Source: Fodinibacter sp038258215
Lineage (GTDB): Bacteria; Actinomycetota; Actinomycetes; Actinomycetales; Dermatophilaceae
NCBI GenBank assembly: GCA_038258215.1
Contig: JBBSQC010000017.1
Span: 6,617 to 70,616, forward strand
Reading direction: 5' to 3'
DNA: 64,000 nt
This document shows positions 18,866 through 26,713 of this stretch, piece by piece. How positions within the stretch are numbered: the stretch's first letter is position 1; each line of letters begins with the position of its first letter. The notes beneath the pieces were generated by a model. That model worked only from the letters and a program-made list of their open reading frames with translations, was not told the DNA's origin and ran no database searches. Both the position numbers and the translations under genes were made by a program.

Positions 18866-19438
18866 TCAGGCCGAGAGGCTGGACTCCTCGACGTCGGCGC
18901 CCGTCACGGGCCCGTCGCGCCAGACCTCGGGGCTCGACGCAAGGTCCCAGATGTCGAGCACGTCCCGGGGCCACACGTCGTCGTCGGTGGCGCTCAGGTC
19001 CCCTCGCGGCCACCATCGGATGTCCGCCACGGTGAGCTGCTCCTCCTCGGTGTGCGCGGCAGTGTCGACCTCGAACGCCGGAACCCGCACGAGGTAGAAC
19101 ACCTCGTGCTGGTCGACGACCTTGTCGCTGTAGCCGTGCAGCACCGTGCGCCGCAGCAGTGGGCCCACGAGGTCCCCGGCGGTGACGCGCAGCCCGGTCT
19201 CCTCCCACAGCTCACGCACGCCGGTCTCGAGATCGCTCTCGCCCGGGTCGACGCCACCTCCCGGGGTCACCCACCAGTGCGCCACCGGGTCCAGCCCCAG
19301 GTCGGAGTCGAGGAACAGCAGCATCCGGTCGTCGTGGTCGACGACGAGCACCCGCACGGCGCGGCGGACGACTCTCGGTCGGTCACCCGGCTCGGGCACG
19401 ACGAAGCCGGGCTGACCAGGGTAGGACGGTGAGGCCAC
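18866..19438 (-). CDS. NUDIX hydrolase
   Basis: A 190-residue protein with a complete NUDIX box, GGGVDPGESDLETGVRELWEETGL (catalytic Glu residues in REELWEE-type helix). The family hydrolyses nucleoside diphosphates linked to another moiety; the substrate is unknown. Three consecutive GTG codons stand at 19444, 19441 and 19438. The third is six bases from a TAGCGT box (19445-19450) and fits the leaderless spacing seen elsewhere in the window. It is divergent from the DinB-like gene, 57 bases away. Confidence 0.85.
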   Translation of the reverse strand: MASPSYPGQPGFVVPEPGDRPRVVRRAVRVLVVDHDDRMLLFLDSDLGLDPVAHWWVTPGGGVDPGESDLETGVRELWEETGLRVTAGDLVGPLLRRTVLHGYSDKVVDQHEVFYLVRVPAFEVDTAAHTEEEQLTVADIRWWPRGDLSATDDDVWPRDVLDIWDLASSPEVWRDGPVTGADVEESSLSA

Positions 19439-19444
19439 CACCAC

Positions 19445-19450
19445 ACGCTA
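19445..19450 (-). promoter_or_regulatory. Leaderless -10 box of the NUDIX gene
   Basis: TAGCGT on the minus strand; only the third of three GTG codons has the six-base spacing. Confidence 0.5.
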
Positions 19451-19482
19451 GCCGTCGGTCGCGGGCTGACGGTGAGCGCGGC

Positions 19483-19488
19483 TACGGT
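19483..19488 (+). promoter_or_regulatory. Leaderless -10 box of the DinB-like gene
   Basis: TACGGT, seven bases before the ATG at 19496; supports that start over one 24 bases upstream. Confidence 0.55.
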
Positions 19489-19495
19489 CGGCGGC

Positions 19496-20011
19496 ATGAC
19501 GATGCAGCGCCGGGACAAGCCCAAGCAGGCCGACGAGGTCACGAGCGCCCGGGCGTTCCTCGACTTCCAGCGAGCCACCGTGCTCGCCAAGGCCGACGGA
19601 CTGGATGCCGCCGCGCTGGCGCAGCCGCTGGCGCCGTCGTCGATGACCCTCGGTGGTCTGCTCAAGCACCTCGCCTACGTCGAGCACTGGTGGACCCGTG
19701 AGGTGTTCCTCGGCCTCGAGCCGCAGGAGCCATGGGCCTCGGTCGACTGGACCGCCGACGAGGACTGGGACTGGCACTCGGCCGTCGACGACGCGCCCGA
19801 GTCGGTGCGCCACCTCCTGGAGGTGAGCATCGCCGCGAGCGACGAGGTCCTGGAGACGGCGTCGTTCGACGACCTGTCGGTGCGGCTGAGCCGCACCGGG
19901 GAGCAGTTCAGCCTGCGCTGGATCGTGCTCCACCTCGTCGAGGAGTACGCCCGACACGCCGGACACGCCGACCTGCTGCGTGAGGCCGTCGACGGCAGCA
20001 CGGGGGAGTGA
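19496..20011 (+). CDS. DinB/DUF664 family four-helix protein
   Basis: A 171-residue protein. The LGGLLKHLAYVEHWWTREVF segment and the later LRWIVLHLVEEYARHAGHADLLRE segment are the two metal-ligand-bearing helices of the DinB-like fold (His residues near positions ~63, ~67 and in EYARHAGHAD). Relatives include thiol-dependent S-transferases using mycothiol or bacillithiol. The role here is not known. The ATG at 19496 is set by a TACGGT box seven bases upstream. It is convergent with the phosphatase gene. Confidence 0.8.
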   Translation: MTMQRRDKPKQADEVTSARAFLDFQRATVLAKADGLDAAALAQPLAPSSMTLGGLLKHLAYVEHWWTREVFLGLEPQEPWASVDWTADEDWDWHSAVDDAPESVRHLLEVSIAASDEVLETASFDDLSVRLSRTGEQFSLRWIVLHLVEEYARHAGHADLLREAVDGSTGE

Positions 20012-20019
20012 CGACGCCG

Positions 20020-20805
20020 TCAGTGCACCAGGTGTGACCGCAGCCGCTCGACGTCGGCCGCACTCCACCCCTGCTCGCGCAGCCAACCGGCCGCACCGCC
20101 GAAGCCGTCGTCGACGGCCCGCAGGATCGCTTCGATCGACTCCGCGCGCGGCGCCTGGTCGGCGACCGACTGCCTGGCCAGCGCCTCCCCGTATGCCGGT
20201 CTGGGGCTGAGCCGTCCGATGATCGCCTCGATCCGCTCGCCGGTGAGGACGTAGTCGGCGACGATCTGCTCCGTGGGCACGCCGGCGACGTCCAGGGCCA
20301 TCGCCACGACGGTGCCGGTGCGGTCCTTGCCCGCCGCGCAGTGCACCACGGCGGCACCGGTCGCGCGGGCGACCACACCGAGCGCGGCCGCCACCGAGTC
20401 CGGGCGCTTGGAGAGGTAGCCGAGGTAGTGCTCGGCCCAGAACGCCGCATCGCGCACGGGGTCCTCCCCGCTCCACGGCATCGCGAGGGCTCGTTCGCCG
20501 ACGCCCTGCACCCCCTCCGCCGGCCGACGCTCCTCGATGAGCGAGTGGTGGTGGTGGGTGAGTGACCGGACCCGCTGCAGCGGCCCCGGCCCCTCCACGT
20601 GCAGCTCGGTGTCGGTGCGGAGGTCGACGACGTCACTCACGCCGAGATCCTCGACGAGCCGGAGCACGTCGGCCTCGGTCAGGTCCTGGAGGTTGTCCGA
20701 GCGGATCAGGCGGCGGTCTACGACCCGCCCGCCGTCGCGGGTGGGCAGGCCCCCCACGTCGCGCATGTTGACGAGGCCGTCGAGGTCGATCCAGCGGTCG
20801 TTCAC
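20020..20805 (-). CDS. Tyrosine-protein phosphatase (PtpB/DUF-type dual-specificity)
   Basis: A 261-residue protein with the P-loop VVHCAAGKDRTGTV (Cys-x5-Arg), where Cys is the nucleophile and Arg binds phosphate. Near the N-terminus, NMRDVGGLPTRDGGRV is the characteristic lead-in of the PtpB-like family, which can act on phosphotyrosine or phosphoinositides. The GTG at 20805 follows TACGAT (20812-20817) by six bases, so it is a leaderless start. It is convergent with the DinB-like gene. Confidence 0.87.
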   Translation of the reverse strand: MNDRWIDLDGLVNMRDVGGLPTRDGGRVVDRRLIRSDNLQDLTEADVLRLVEDLGVSDVVDLRTDTELHVEGPGPLQRVRSLTHHHHSLIEERRPAEGVQGVGERALAMPWSGEDPVRDAAFWAEHYLGYLSKRPDSVAAALGVVARATGAAVVHCAAGKDRTGTVVAMALDVAGVPTEQIVADYVLTGERIEAIIGRLSPRPAYGEALARQSVADQAPRAESIEAILRAVDDGFGGAAGWLREQGWSAADVERLRSHLVH

Positions 20806-20811
20806 GTCCTC

Positions 20812-20817
20812 ATCGTA
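20812..20817 (-). promoter_or_regulatory. Leaderless -10 box of the phosphatase gene
   Basis: TACGAT on the minus strand, six bases before the GTG at 20805. Confidence 0.55.
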
Positions 20818-20940
20818 GGAGCCCGTGCGCGACCCCGTGTCGCCGGCTCCGGGGGGTCCATCGAGTCGACACGAGGAGGCCGCACCGGGGTGGTCGACCC
20901 CGTGCGATGAGAGGGGGGTCACACCGGCCTGCGGATGGTC

Positions 20941-20946
20941 TATAGT
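20941..20946 (+). promoter_or_regulatory. -10 box of the LAxTG surface-protein gene
   Basis: TATAGT, eight bases before the GTG at 20955; the leader is very short or absent. Confidence 0.6.
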
Positions 20947-20954
20947 CCGGTCTC

Positions 20955-22199
20955 GTGGTTTCCCCTGTCGCGTCTGATGACGCCGTCCGTGTCCGGTCCG
21001 TTCTGACCTCTCTCGTCGTCGCCGTGATGCTCGCGATGAGCGTCCTGTGGGCGGCGGGTGCCCGAGCGGCCGAGGCCCCCGGGACCTTCACCAACGTGAA
21101 CATCGTCCAGACGACGACCAATGAGTTCGGCAGGGTCCAGATCGACGTCGACTTCACGGTCCCCGAGGGAACGGTCGAGGGTGACACAGCCTCGCTCACG
21201 ATCTCCGACCCCTTCACCTTCATCAACCTCACGTTCGACGTGCTCGACCCCGACACCGGGGAGGTCGTCGGCACGGTGGTCGTCAGCGGCGACACAGCCA
21301 CCTTGACCTTCAGCGACTACGTGGAGCGGTTCGGGGACATCTCCGGCACGTTCAACATCTTCGCCTTCTTCGACCGCGGCACCGTCACCGGCGGGGACGT
21401 CGTCGACGCGACTTTCGAGTCGGGGGACGAGACGTTCACCGACCGGGTCACCGTGACCGGCACCACCCCGCAGCCCACCGACAAGACGATCCGGTTCGAG
21501 GACCGGGAGAACCAGTCGGGGCTGTCGTGGGCCATCGTGGTCTCCACCATCGACGCGATTCCGGACGCCGCTCGCACGCTCGTCGTGACCGACACACCCG
21601 GTGCGGGCAGTGAGGTCAACTGCGACGTCGTCACCGGCAACCCCCTGAACATCGCGATCGCCCCGAACGACGGGGGGGTCCCCGGCACCTTCGTGCGCAT
21701 CCCGGCAGGCGACATCGTGTCCTTCGACTGCGGGGGCGACCCGACCGGACGGGGGTTCGTCCTGACCCTCGAGAACATCAGCGCCGACAGCTTCGTGCGG
21801 GTGCGCGGCACCTCCACCATCACCGACACGACCCGCACCTCCTACACCAACGCCGCCACGGTGAACCTCGTCGGTGGGGAGGACATCGACGTCAGCGGGA
21901 TGGTGCGGCGGTTCTCGGGGAGCGGTGAGGCCCGGGGCACCGTTGCGACCCCCACACCGACCCCCACCCCGACCCCCACCCCGTCGGAGACGCCGACCCC
22001 GACACCCTCGGTGACCCCGACACCCTCGGTGACGCCCACCCCCGTCGTCACCCCGGGCACGACGCCGCCCGCCGAGCTGGCGCGCACCGGAGGGTCCGGC
22101 ATCGGCCCCGTGCTCTGGTCCGGTGCGAGCCTCATGCTCCTCGGGCTGGCCATGGTGATCGGCTCCGGCGCGCGAACCCGGCGCGTCCGCCAGCACTGA
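20955..22199 (+). CDS. Cell-wall-anchored adhesin-like protein with LAxTG sorting signal
   Basis: A 414-residue exported protein. A signal peptide (hydrophobic core about residues 15-36, ARA cleavage near 38) is followed by ~290 residues rich in beta strands, Thr and Val, similar to the Ig-like/collagen-binding fibrinogen-type domains of surface adhesins (GRVQIDVDFTVPEGTVEGD; DKTIRFEDRENQSGLSWAI). Then comes a Pro/Thr-rich wall-spanning linker (about 330-370), the sorting motif ELARTG at 374-379, a hydrophobic helix and a basic RTRRVRQ tail. LAxTG is the motif used by class E sortases of GC-rich actinobacteria. No sortase lies in the window. The ligand is unknown. The gene stands alone, divergent from the phosphatase. 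Confidence 0.82.
   Translation: MVSPVASDDAVRVRSVLTSLVVAVMLAMSVLWAAGARAAEAPGTFTNVNIVQTTTNEFGRVQIDVDFTVPEGTVEGDTASLTISDPFTFINLTFDVLDPDTGEVVGTVVVSGDTATLTFSDYVERFGDISGTFNIFAFFDRGTVTGGDVVDATFESGDETFTDRVTVTGTTPQPTDKTIRFEDRENQSGLSWAIVVSTIDAIPDAARTLVVTDTPGAGSEVNCDVVTGNPLNIAIAPNDGGVPGTFVRIPAGDIVSFDCGGDPTGRGFVLTLENISADSFVRVRGTSTITDTTRTSYTNAATVNLVGGEDIDVSGMVRRFSGSGEARGTVATPTPTPTPTPTPSETPTPTPSVTPTPSVTPTPVVTPGTTPPAELARTGGSGIGPVLWSGASLMLLGLAMVIGSGARTRRVRQH
21949..22062 (+). repeat. Short-period repeat coding the Pro/Thr linker
   Basis: Iterated CCGACCCC/CACCCC units encode TPTPTP... and SVTP repeats of the wall linker; such tracts are prone to length change. Confidence 0.8.
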
Positions 22200-22222
22200 C
22201 GCGCGGCCCGACGTGAGGGCAC

Positions 22223-23443
22223 GTGCCACAGCTCCCTGAGGGCGATCCGGCACCGGGGGACGGCTCCCTGCCCGACCAGTCCCTGGCCACGCTGACGGCT
22301 GCCCGTCTCGGGATCTACGTGCACGTGCCCTACTGCGCGGTGCGGTGCGGCTACTGCGACTTCAACACCTACACCCTCACCGAGCTGGGGCCGGGTGTCT
22401 CGACCGACACGTTCGTCGACGGTGCGCTCGCCGAGCTCGACCTCGCTGTCCGTGTGCTCGGCCCGACCGCCCCGGTTGTCGAGACCGTCTTCATCGGGGG
22501 CGGCACCCCCACCCTGCTCCCGGCGGCCGACCTCGTGCGGTGCGTGGCCGGCATCCGGGAACGGTTCGGCTTGGCGGCGGGTGCCGAGGTGAGCACGGAG
22601 GCCAACCCGGACTCCGTGTCCCCAGCCGACCTCGAGGCGCTGGCCCGCGGAGGCTTCACCCGCGTGTCGATCGGCATGCAGTCGGTGGTCCCGCACGTGC
22701 TGGACACCCTGGATCGCACCCACGACCCCGCACGCGTCGCCACGGCGGTGGCCGGAGCACGCGCCGCCGGGCTGGCCACGAGCGTCGACCTCATCTACGG
22801 AACGCCCGGGGAGTCGCTGTCGGACTGGAGGAGGAGCCTGGACGCCGCGGTGGCGCTGGAGCCGGACCACGTCTCCGCGTACGCGCTGGTCGTCGAGGAC
22901 GGCACCGCCCTGGCCCGGCGGGTCGCCCGCGGCGAGGTGCCGACGCCCGAGGACGACGACGAGGCGGACAAGTACGAGCTGGCCGAGGAGGTGCTCTCCG
23001 CTGCGGGCTTCGACTGGTACGAGGTGAGCAACTGGTCCCGGCGGCCGAGCGGTCGGTGCCGCCACAACGAGGGCTACTGGCGCGGTGACCCGTGGTGGGG
23101 GGTGGGTCCCGGCGCGCACAGCCACGTGGGCGGGGTGCGGTGGTGGAACGTCAAGCATCCGAGGTCGTATGCCGCGCGCCTGGCCGCCGGGCAGTCGCCG
23201 GCCGCAGGGAGGGAGACCCTCACGGCGGAGCAGCGACGCGACGAGGAGGTGCTCCTCGGGGTGCGCCTGCGTGAAGGCTTCGAGATCGGCCGGCTCGACG
23301 CCATCGGCCACGAGGCCGTTGCCGGGCTCGTGGCCGATGGGTTGGTGGACGGGCTTGCCGCGGCGCGGGACCGCCGGGTGGTGCTGACCCTGCGCGGCCG
23401 GCTCCTGGCCGACACCGTGGTCCGCGCCCTGCTGGGGGTCTGA
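22223..23443 (+). CDS. hemW: Radical SAM heme chaperone HemW
   Basis: A 406-residue protein (once named coproporphyrinogen III oxidase-like HemN). Its radical-SAM cluster motif CAVRCGYCDF has the CxxxCxxC order plus the fourth HemW Cys-Asp-Phe element, followed by TVFIGGGTPTLL. The C-terminal HemN-like domain is present (YEVSNWSRRPSGRCRHNEGYW). HemW binds heme and delivers it to respiratory enzymes. In actinobacteria hemW often lies between lepA and hrcA, as it does here. The GTG start has a GAGGG element upstream. Confidence 0.93.
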   Translation: MPQLPEGDPAPGDGSLPDQSLATLTAARLGIYVHVPYCAVRCGYCDFNTYTLTELGPGVSTDTFVDGALAELDLAVRVLGPTAPVVETVFIGGGTPTLLPAADLVRCVAGIRERFGLAAGAEVSTEANPDSVSPADLEALARGGFTRVSIGMQSVVPHVLDTLDRTHDPARVATAVAGARAAGLATSVDLIYGTPGESLSDWRRSLDAAVALEPDHVSAYALVVEDGTALARRVARGEVPTPEDDDEADKYELAEEVLSAAGFDWYEVSNWSRRPSGRCRHNEGYWRGDPWWGVGPGAHSHVGGVRWWNVKHPRSYAARLAAGQSPAAGRETLTAEQRRDEEVLLGVRLREGFEIGRLDAIGHEAVAGLVADGLVDGLAAARDRRVVLTLRGRLLADTVVRALLGV

Positions 23444-23458
23444 GGGGCGGGCCCTCGC

Positions 23459-24046
23459 CTACTTGACGAACTGCGGCGTCAGCGGCGGGTTGTACCACTC
23501 GCCGTTGTTGGCCTTGATCAGCCCGATGAGGTGCACGACGACTGCGAAGACCCACGCAGCAGCGAACGTGAGGAACCCGATGAGGACGAACATCAAAGGG
23601 AATGACACGAGGAACACGATGCCCACGATGATCTGGACGTTGAGTGCGTTCGCGGAGTGGTGGCGCACGAAGGGGCCGCGGTCCTTGAAGACGAGATACA
23701 TCACCAGTGTCGCCACGAAGCTCAGCAGCCCGGCGCTGACGATCGTCGCCACCAGCCCCACCAGGTGGGCGGCCATCCCGGTCGTGCGCTCGTTGGCCGG
23801 ACTCATCGGCACGGGAGCCGCCGCGCCGTAGGCAACCGGCTGACCATACGCAGCCGCCGGCACCTGAGCCTGCTGGGCGTAGGGCGGCGGGGGTGGCGGG
23901 GGTGGGCTCCCCGGCATCGTTGCGGCCGGGGGTGCGTCGGGAGCGGGCGGCGGCTCGGCGTGCGGGGGCGCCAGCTCCGGGTGCTCGTCGAAGGGGGCGG
24001 TCGGGTCGTTCGGGGTGTCGCTCTGGCCGGGTGTCTGGTCGCTCAT
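23459..24046 (-). CDS. DUF4870-type small membrane protein with Pro-rich N-terminus
   Basis: A 195-residue protein. Residues 1-90 are acidic then Pro/Ala-rich (a run of eight prolines, PPPPPPPPYAQQ), probably cytosolic and disordered. From ~95 to the end three hydrophobic segments follow (MAAHLVGLVATIVSAGLLSF; VQIIVGIVFLVSFPLMFVLI; AAAWVFAVVVHLIGLI) in the pattern of the DUF4870/Tic20-like family. The ATG at 24046 has a strong GAGGAGAG site. The function is unknown. The gene is convergent with hemW. Confidence 0.78.
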   Translation of the reverse strand: MSDQTPGQSDTPNDPTAPFDEHPELAPPHAEPPPAPDAPPAATMPGSPPPPPPPPYAQQAQVPAAAYGQPVAYGAAAPVPMSPANERTTGMAAHLVGLVATIVSAGLLSFVATLVMYLVFKDRGPFVRHHSANALNVQIIVGIVFLVSFPLMFVLIGFLTFAAAWVFAVVVHLIGLIKANNGEWYNPPLTPQFVK

Positions 24047-24195
24047 GTCGCTCTCCTCGATGTCGTGGTCTGCCTCCATCAAACACCCGACGCGGCCCGC
24101 GGCGCCCCGGTTCCGGGGTGCGCCGGGGGCCGGATCAGGGTGCGGTCAGGGGCGACCCCGACCCGGAGCCGGCGCCGCGGGTGCACACTGGCGCA

Positions 24196-24510
24196 ATGGA
24201 GCTGCTCGACCGGGTCCGGTGTCAGCTGCCCAGGGCCCAGGAGAAGCGGATGTTCGGGGGGGTCGGCTTCATGGTCGACGGAGCCCTGGCGTGCTCGGTC
24301 GGTGGCCGCGGACTGCTCGTGCGGGTGGGTCGCGCTGACCAGGAGGCGCTCGTCGACCGGCAGGGTGTCGAGCCCATGGTCATGGGCGGTCGGACCAGCC
24401 GTGGATGGGTCACGGTGGGCCTCGACGTCGTGGCGGACGACGACGCGCTTCGGGAGTGGGTGGCTCGGGGGGTCTCGGCTGCCCGAGCGTCGCTCAGCCC
24501 GGGGCGGTGA
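24196..24510 (+). CDS. TfoX N-terminal domain-like protein
   Basis: A 104-residue protein with the TfoX_N pattern KRMFGGVGFMVDGALACSV...LLVRVG. In proteobacteria the full-length TfoX activates competence; isolated N-terminal domains such as this are common in actinobacteria, with unknown role. A CACACT hexamer lies six bases before the ATG (leaderless-like). The last 17 bases overlap the convergent DUF3097 gene. Confidence 0.72.
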   Translation: MELLDRVRCQLPRAQEKRMFGGVGFMVDGALACSVGGRGLLVRVGRADQEALVDRQGVEPMVMGGRTSRGWVTVGLDVVADDDALREWVARGVSAARASLSPGR

Positions 24511-25369
24511 CGAAGTCGATGAGCTCCTCGACCCGGCCGAGCAGCTCGGGCTCGAGGTCGGTCCACGAGGAGACCGCACGCAGCACCTGCTGCCAGGCCC
24601 GCCCGAGGTCCGCCGGTGTCTCGTGCGGCAACCCGAGGTGGGCGGCCACCCCGGCCTTCCACGAGGTCCCGCGGGGGATGACCGGCCAGCGGTCCATCCC
24701 CAGGCGCTGCGGCTTCACCGACTGCCACACGTCGACGTAGGGGTGACCGACGACCAGGACGTGTGCGGCATACGGCCTGACCTTCCGGGCCTCCTCGACG
24801 ACCCGCCACTCCTTGGTCCCCGGCACCAGGTGGTCGACCAGCACGCCCATCCGTCGCGCCGGTGTGGGGGCGAAGTCCCGGACCACCGCAGCCAGGTCGT
24901 CGACCCCGTCGAGCATCTCCACGACCACCCCCTCGAGGCGAAGGTCAGCACCCCACACCTTCTCCACGAGCTCGGCGTCGTGCTTGCCCTCGACGAAGAT
25001 CCTGGATCCGCTGGCGACGCGTGCCCGCTGGCCGTGCACCGCCCGCGACCCGCTGGCGGTCCGGTCCTCGGCGGCTCGGGCAGCGGCCAGCCGGGCGTCG
25101 GCGGCTACCCGTGGGGCAGTGAGCGTGACCGGGGCACCATCGACGAGGAAGCCCGGACCGAGCCGGAAGCCGCGGGTGCGGCCCCGCCGGTCCTCCAGGT
25201 GCACCACGTGGAGCCCGCCGGACTTCTCGACGCGCACGACCGCTCCGACCCAGCCGGTCTCGACGTCCTCGACCACCGTGCCCGGCTCGGCGGAGAGGTC
25301 CGTCGACCGCCCGCGGGGAGGGCGGCGCCAGCCACGGCCGAGCACGTCGCCGCCGTATCTGTCCACCAC
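24494..25369 (-). CDS. DUF3097 family protein
   Basis: A 291-residue actinobacteria-restricted protein. The N-terminus from the chosen GTG reads VVDRYGGDVLGRGWRRPP, the conserved opening of this family. A central stretch, IFVEGKHDAELVEKVWGADLR, resembles a TOPRIM-like nuclease/primase strand-turn (FVEGKxD), and HLVPGTKEWRV with HPYVDVWQSVKP is strongly conserved. The function is unknown. A TAGCGT box (25377-25382) seven bases before 25369 supports this start over the longer frame to 25402. Confidence 0.78.
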   Translation of the reverse strand: MVDRYGGDVLGRGWRRPPRGRSTDLSAEPGTVVEDVETGWVGAVVRVEKSGGLHVVHLEDRRGRTRGFRLGPGFLVDGAPVTLTAPRVAADARLAAARAAEDRTASGSRAVHGQRARVASGSRIFVEGKHDAELVEKVWGADLRLEGVVVEMLDGVDDLAAVVRDFAPTPARRMGVLVDHLVPGTKEWRVVEEARKVRPYAAHVLVVGHPYVDVWQSVKPQRLGMDRWPVIPRGTSWKAGVAAHLGLPHETPADLGRAWQQVLRAVSSWTDLEPELLGRVEELIDFVTAPG

Positions 25370-25376
25370 GGCGCCG

Positions 25377-25382
25377 ACGCTA
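25377..25382 (-). promoter_or_regulatory. Leaderless -10 box of the DUF3097 gene
   Basis: TAGCGT on the minus strand, seven bases before the GTG at 25369. Confidence 0.5.
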
Positions 25383-25539
25383 ACCCGCGGGTGAAGGTGC
25401 ACCGGACCGGCGCGCCGGGTGGGGGCGCACGCGCCGCCCGTCGCCCCGTCATGGACCGCTCCCAGGGACGTCCGGACGGTTCGCGTGGGACGGGGAGCTC
25501 CGCCGTGTCCGCACTTTCGCGCTGCACCGGGTCAGCACG

Positions 25540-25545
25540 TAGAAT
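25540..25545 (+). promoter_or_regulatory. hrcA -10 box
   Basis: TAGAAT, whose last T is the first base of the CIRCE operator, so HrcA binding would block transcription initiation directly. A weak TTTCGC -35 lies at 25515-25520. Confidence 0.65.
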
Positions 25546-25571
25546 TGGCACTCCAATCCTGAGAGTGCCAA
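25545..25571. promoter_or_regulatory. CIRCE operator
   Basis: The arms TTGGCACTC (25545-25553) and GAGTGCCAA (25563-25571) with a 9-base spacer match the CIRCE consensus (TTAGCACTC-N9-GAGTGCTAA), with one compensating change in each arm. It lies 38 bases before hrcA. Confidence 0.95.
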
Positions 25572-25609
25572 GACGACAGCCACGCCACCCGCCCCGGAGG
25601 TGACCGACG

Positions 25610-26638
25610 ATGACCGAGGACCGCCGCCTGCGCGTGCTGCGCGCCATCGTCCAGGACTACGTCCAGACCTCCGAGCCCGTGGGCTCCAAGGCCCTCCTCG
25701 AGCGTCACCAGCTCGGTGTCTCTGCCGCGACCGTCCGCAACGACATGGCGGTCCTCGAGGAGGAGGGGCTCATCGCCGCCCCGCACACCAGTGCCGGTCG
25801 CGTGCCGACCGACGCCGGCTACCGCGTCTTCGTCGACCGGCTGTCCGCGGTGAAGCCGATGACCTCCGCCGAGCAGCGGGCGATCGGGCAGTTCCTCGAG
25901 GGGGCGGTCGACCTCGACGACGTGGTCGACCGCACCGTCCGGCTCCTGGCCTCCCTGACGCGCCAGGTCGCGGTCGTGCAGTACCCGTCCCTGTCCCGTT
26001 CCATGGTGCGCCACGTTGAGCTCGTCCCGATCGGGGCGGGACGCCTGCTGGTGGTGCTCATCACCACGACGGGCCGCGTGGAGCAGCGCGTGATCGACGT
26101 GGGCGTCGACCTGCTCACCGACGAGGGCGAGTCCGCTCTGGCCACCCTGCGCACCGAGCTCAACCGGGCCACCACCGGTCGCACCCTCTCGGATGCGTCC
26201 TGCGAGCTGGCGTCCGTGCCCGCCCTGCTCGAGCCGGGGTTGCGCGACCTCGTGCGGTCGATCGCCGCTGCCCTGCAGGACTCCCTCGTCGAGGAGCGCG
26301 AGGAGCGCGTGGTCCTGGCCGGCACCGCGACCCTCGCGCGCGGCGGGGGCGACCTCCTGAGCCTCGGCCCGGTGCTCGAGGCCCTCGAGGAGCACGTGGT
26401 GCTCCTCAAGCTCCTCGGCACCGTCGCCGAGGGGGGCGGGGCCGTCGCCGTGCGGATCGGGCACGAGAACCCGTATGCCGGGCTGCGGTCGACCTCGATG
26501 GTCACCACGGGGTACGGCGTCGGTGCCGACGTCGTCGCGGGGCTCGGCGTGGTCGGCCCCACCCGCATGGACTACCCCACGGCGATGGCGTCCGTGCGGG
26601 CCGTCGCCACCTATGTCTCGCGGATCCTCGCCGACTGA
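25610..26638 (+). CDS. hrcA: Heat-inducible transcription repressor HrcA
   Basis: A 342-residue repressor. The winged-helix domain is at the N-terminus (VSAATVRNDMAVLEEEGLI, PHTSAGRVPTDAGYR), followed by the GAF-like dimerisation domain. HrcA binds CIRCE and is kept active by GroEL, so heat shock derepresses its targets. A strong GGAGGTGA site precedes the ATG. Its own CIRCE sits upstream (25545-25571), showing autoregulation, and dnaJ follows 75 bases downstream in the probable operon. Confidence 0.97.
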   Translation: MTEDRRLRVLRAIVQDYVQTSEPVGSKALLERHQLGVSAATVRNDMAVLEEEGLIAAPHTSAGRVPTDAGYRVFVDRLSAVKPMTSAEQRAIGQFLEGAVDLDDVVDRTVRLLASLTRQVAVVQYPSLSRSMVRHVELVPIGAGRLLVVLITTTGRVEQRVIDVGVDLLTDEGESALATLRTELNRATTGRTLSDASCELASVPALLEPGLRDLVRSIAAALQDSLVEEREERVVLAGTATLARGGGDLLSLGPVLEALEEHVVLLKLLGTVAEGGGAVAVRIGHENPYAGLRSTSMVTTGYGVGADVVAGLGVVGPTRMDYPTAMASVRAVATYVSRILAD

Positions 26639-26713
26639 TCCCGCGCACCGCTCACCGTCCACCACCCCGTTCCCGCCCGTTCCCGCCCGCTCCACCCGAA
26701 GGACCACCCACCT

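Noticed and set aside
21949..22062. Possible CRISPR-like or mobile repeat
   Set aside because: Short, irregular units that encode a Pro/Thr linker in frame; no spacer structure.
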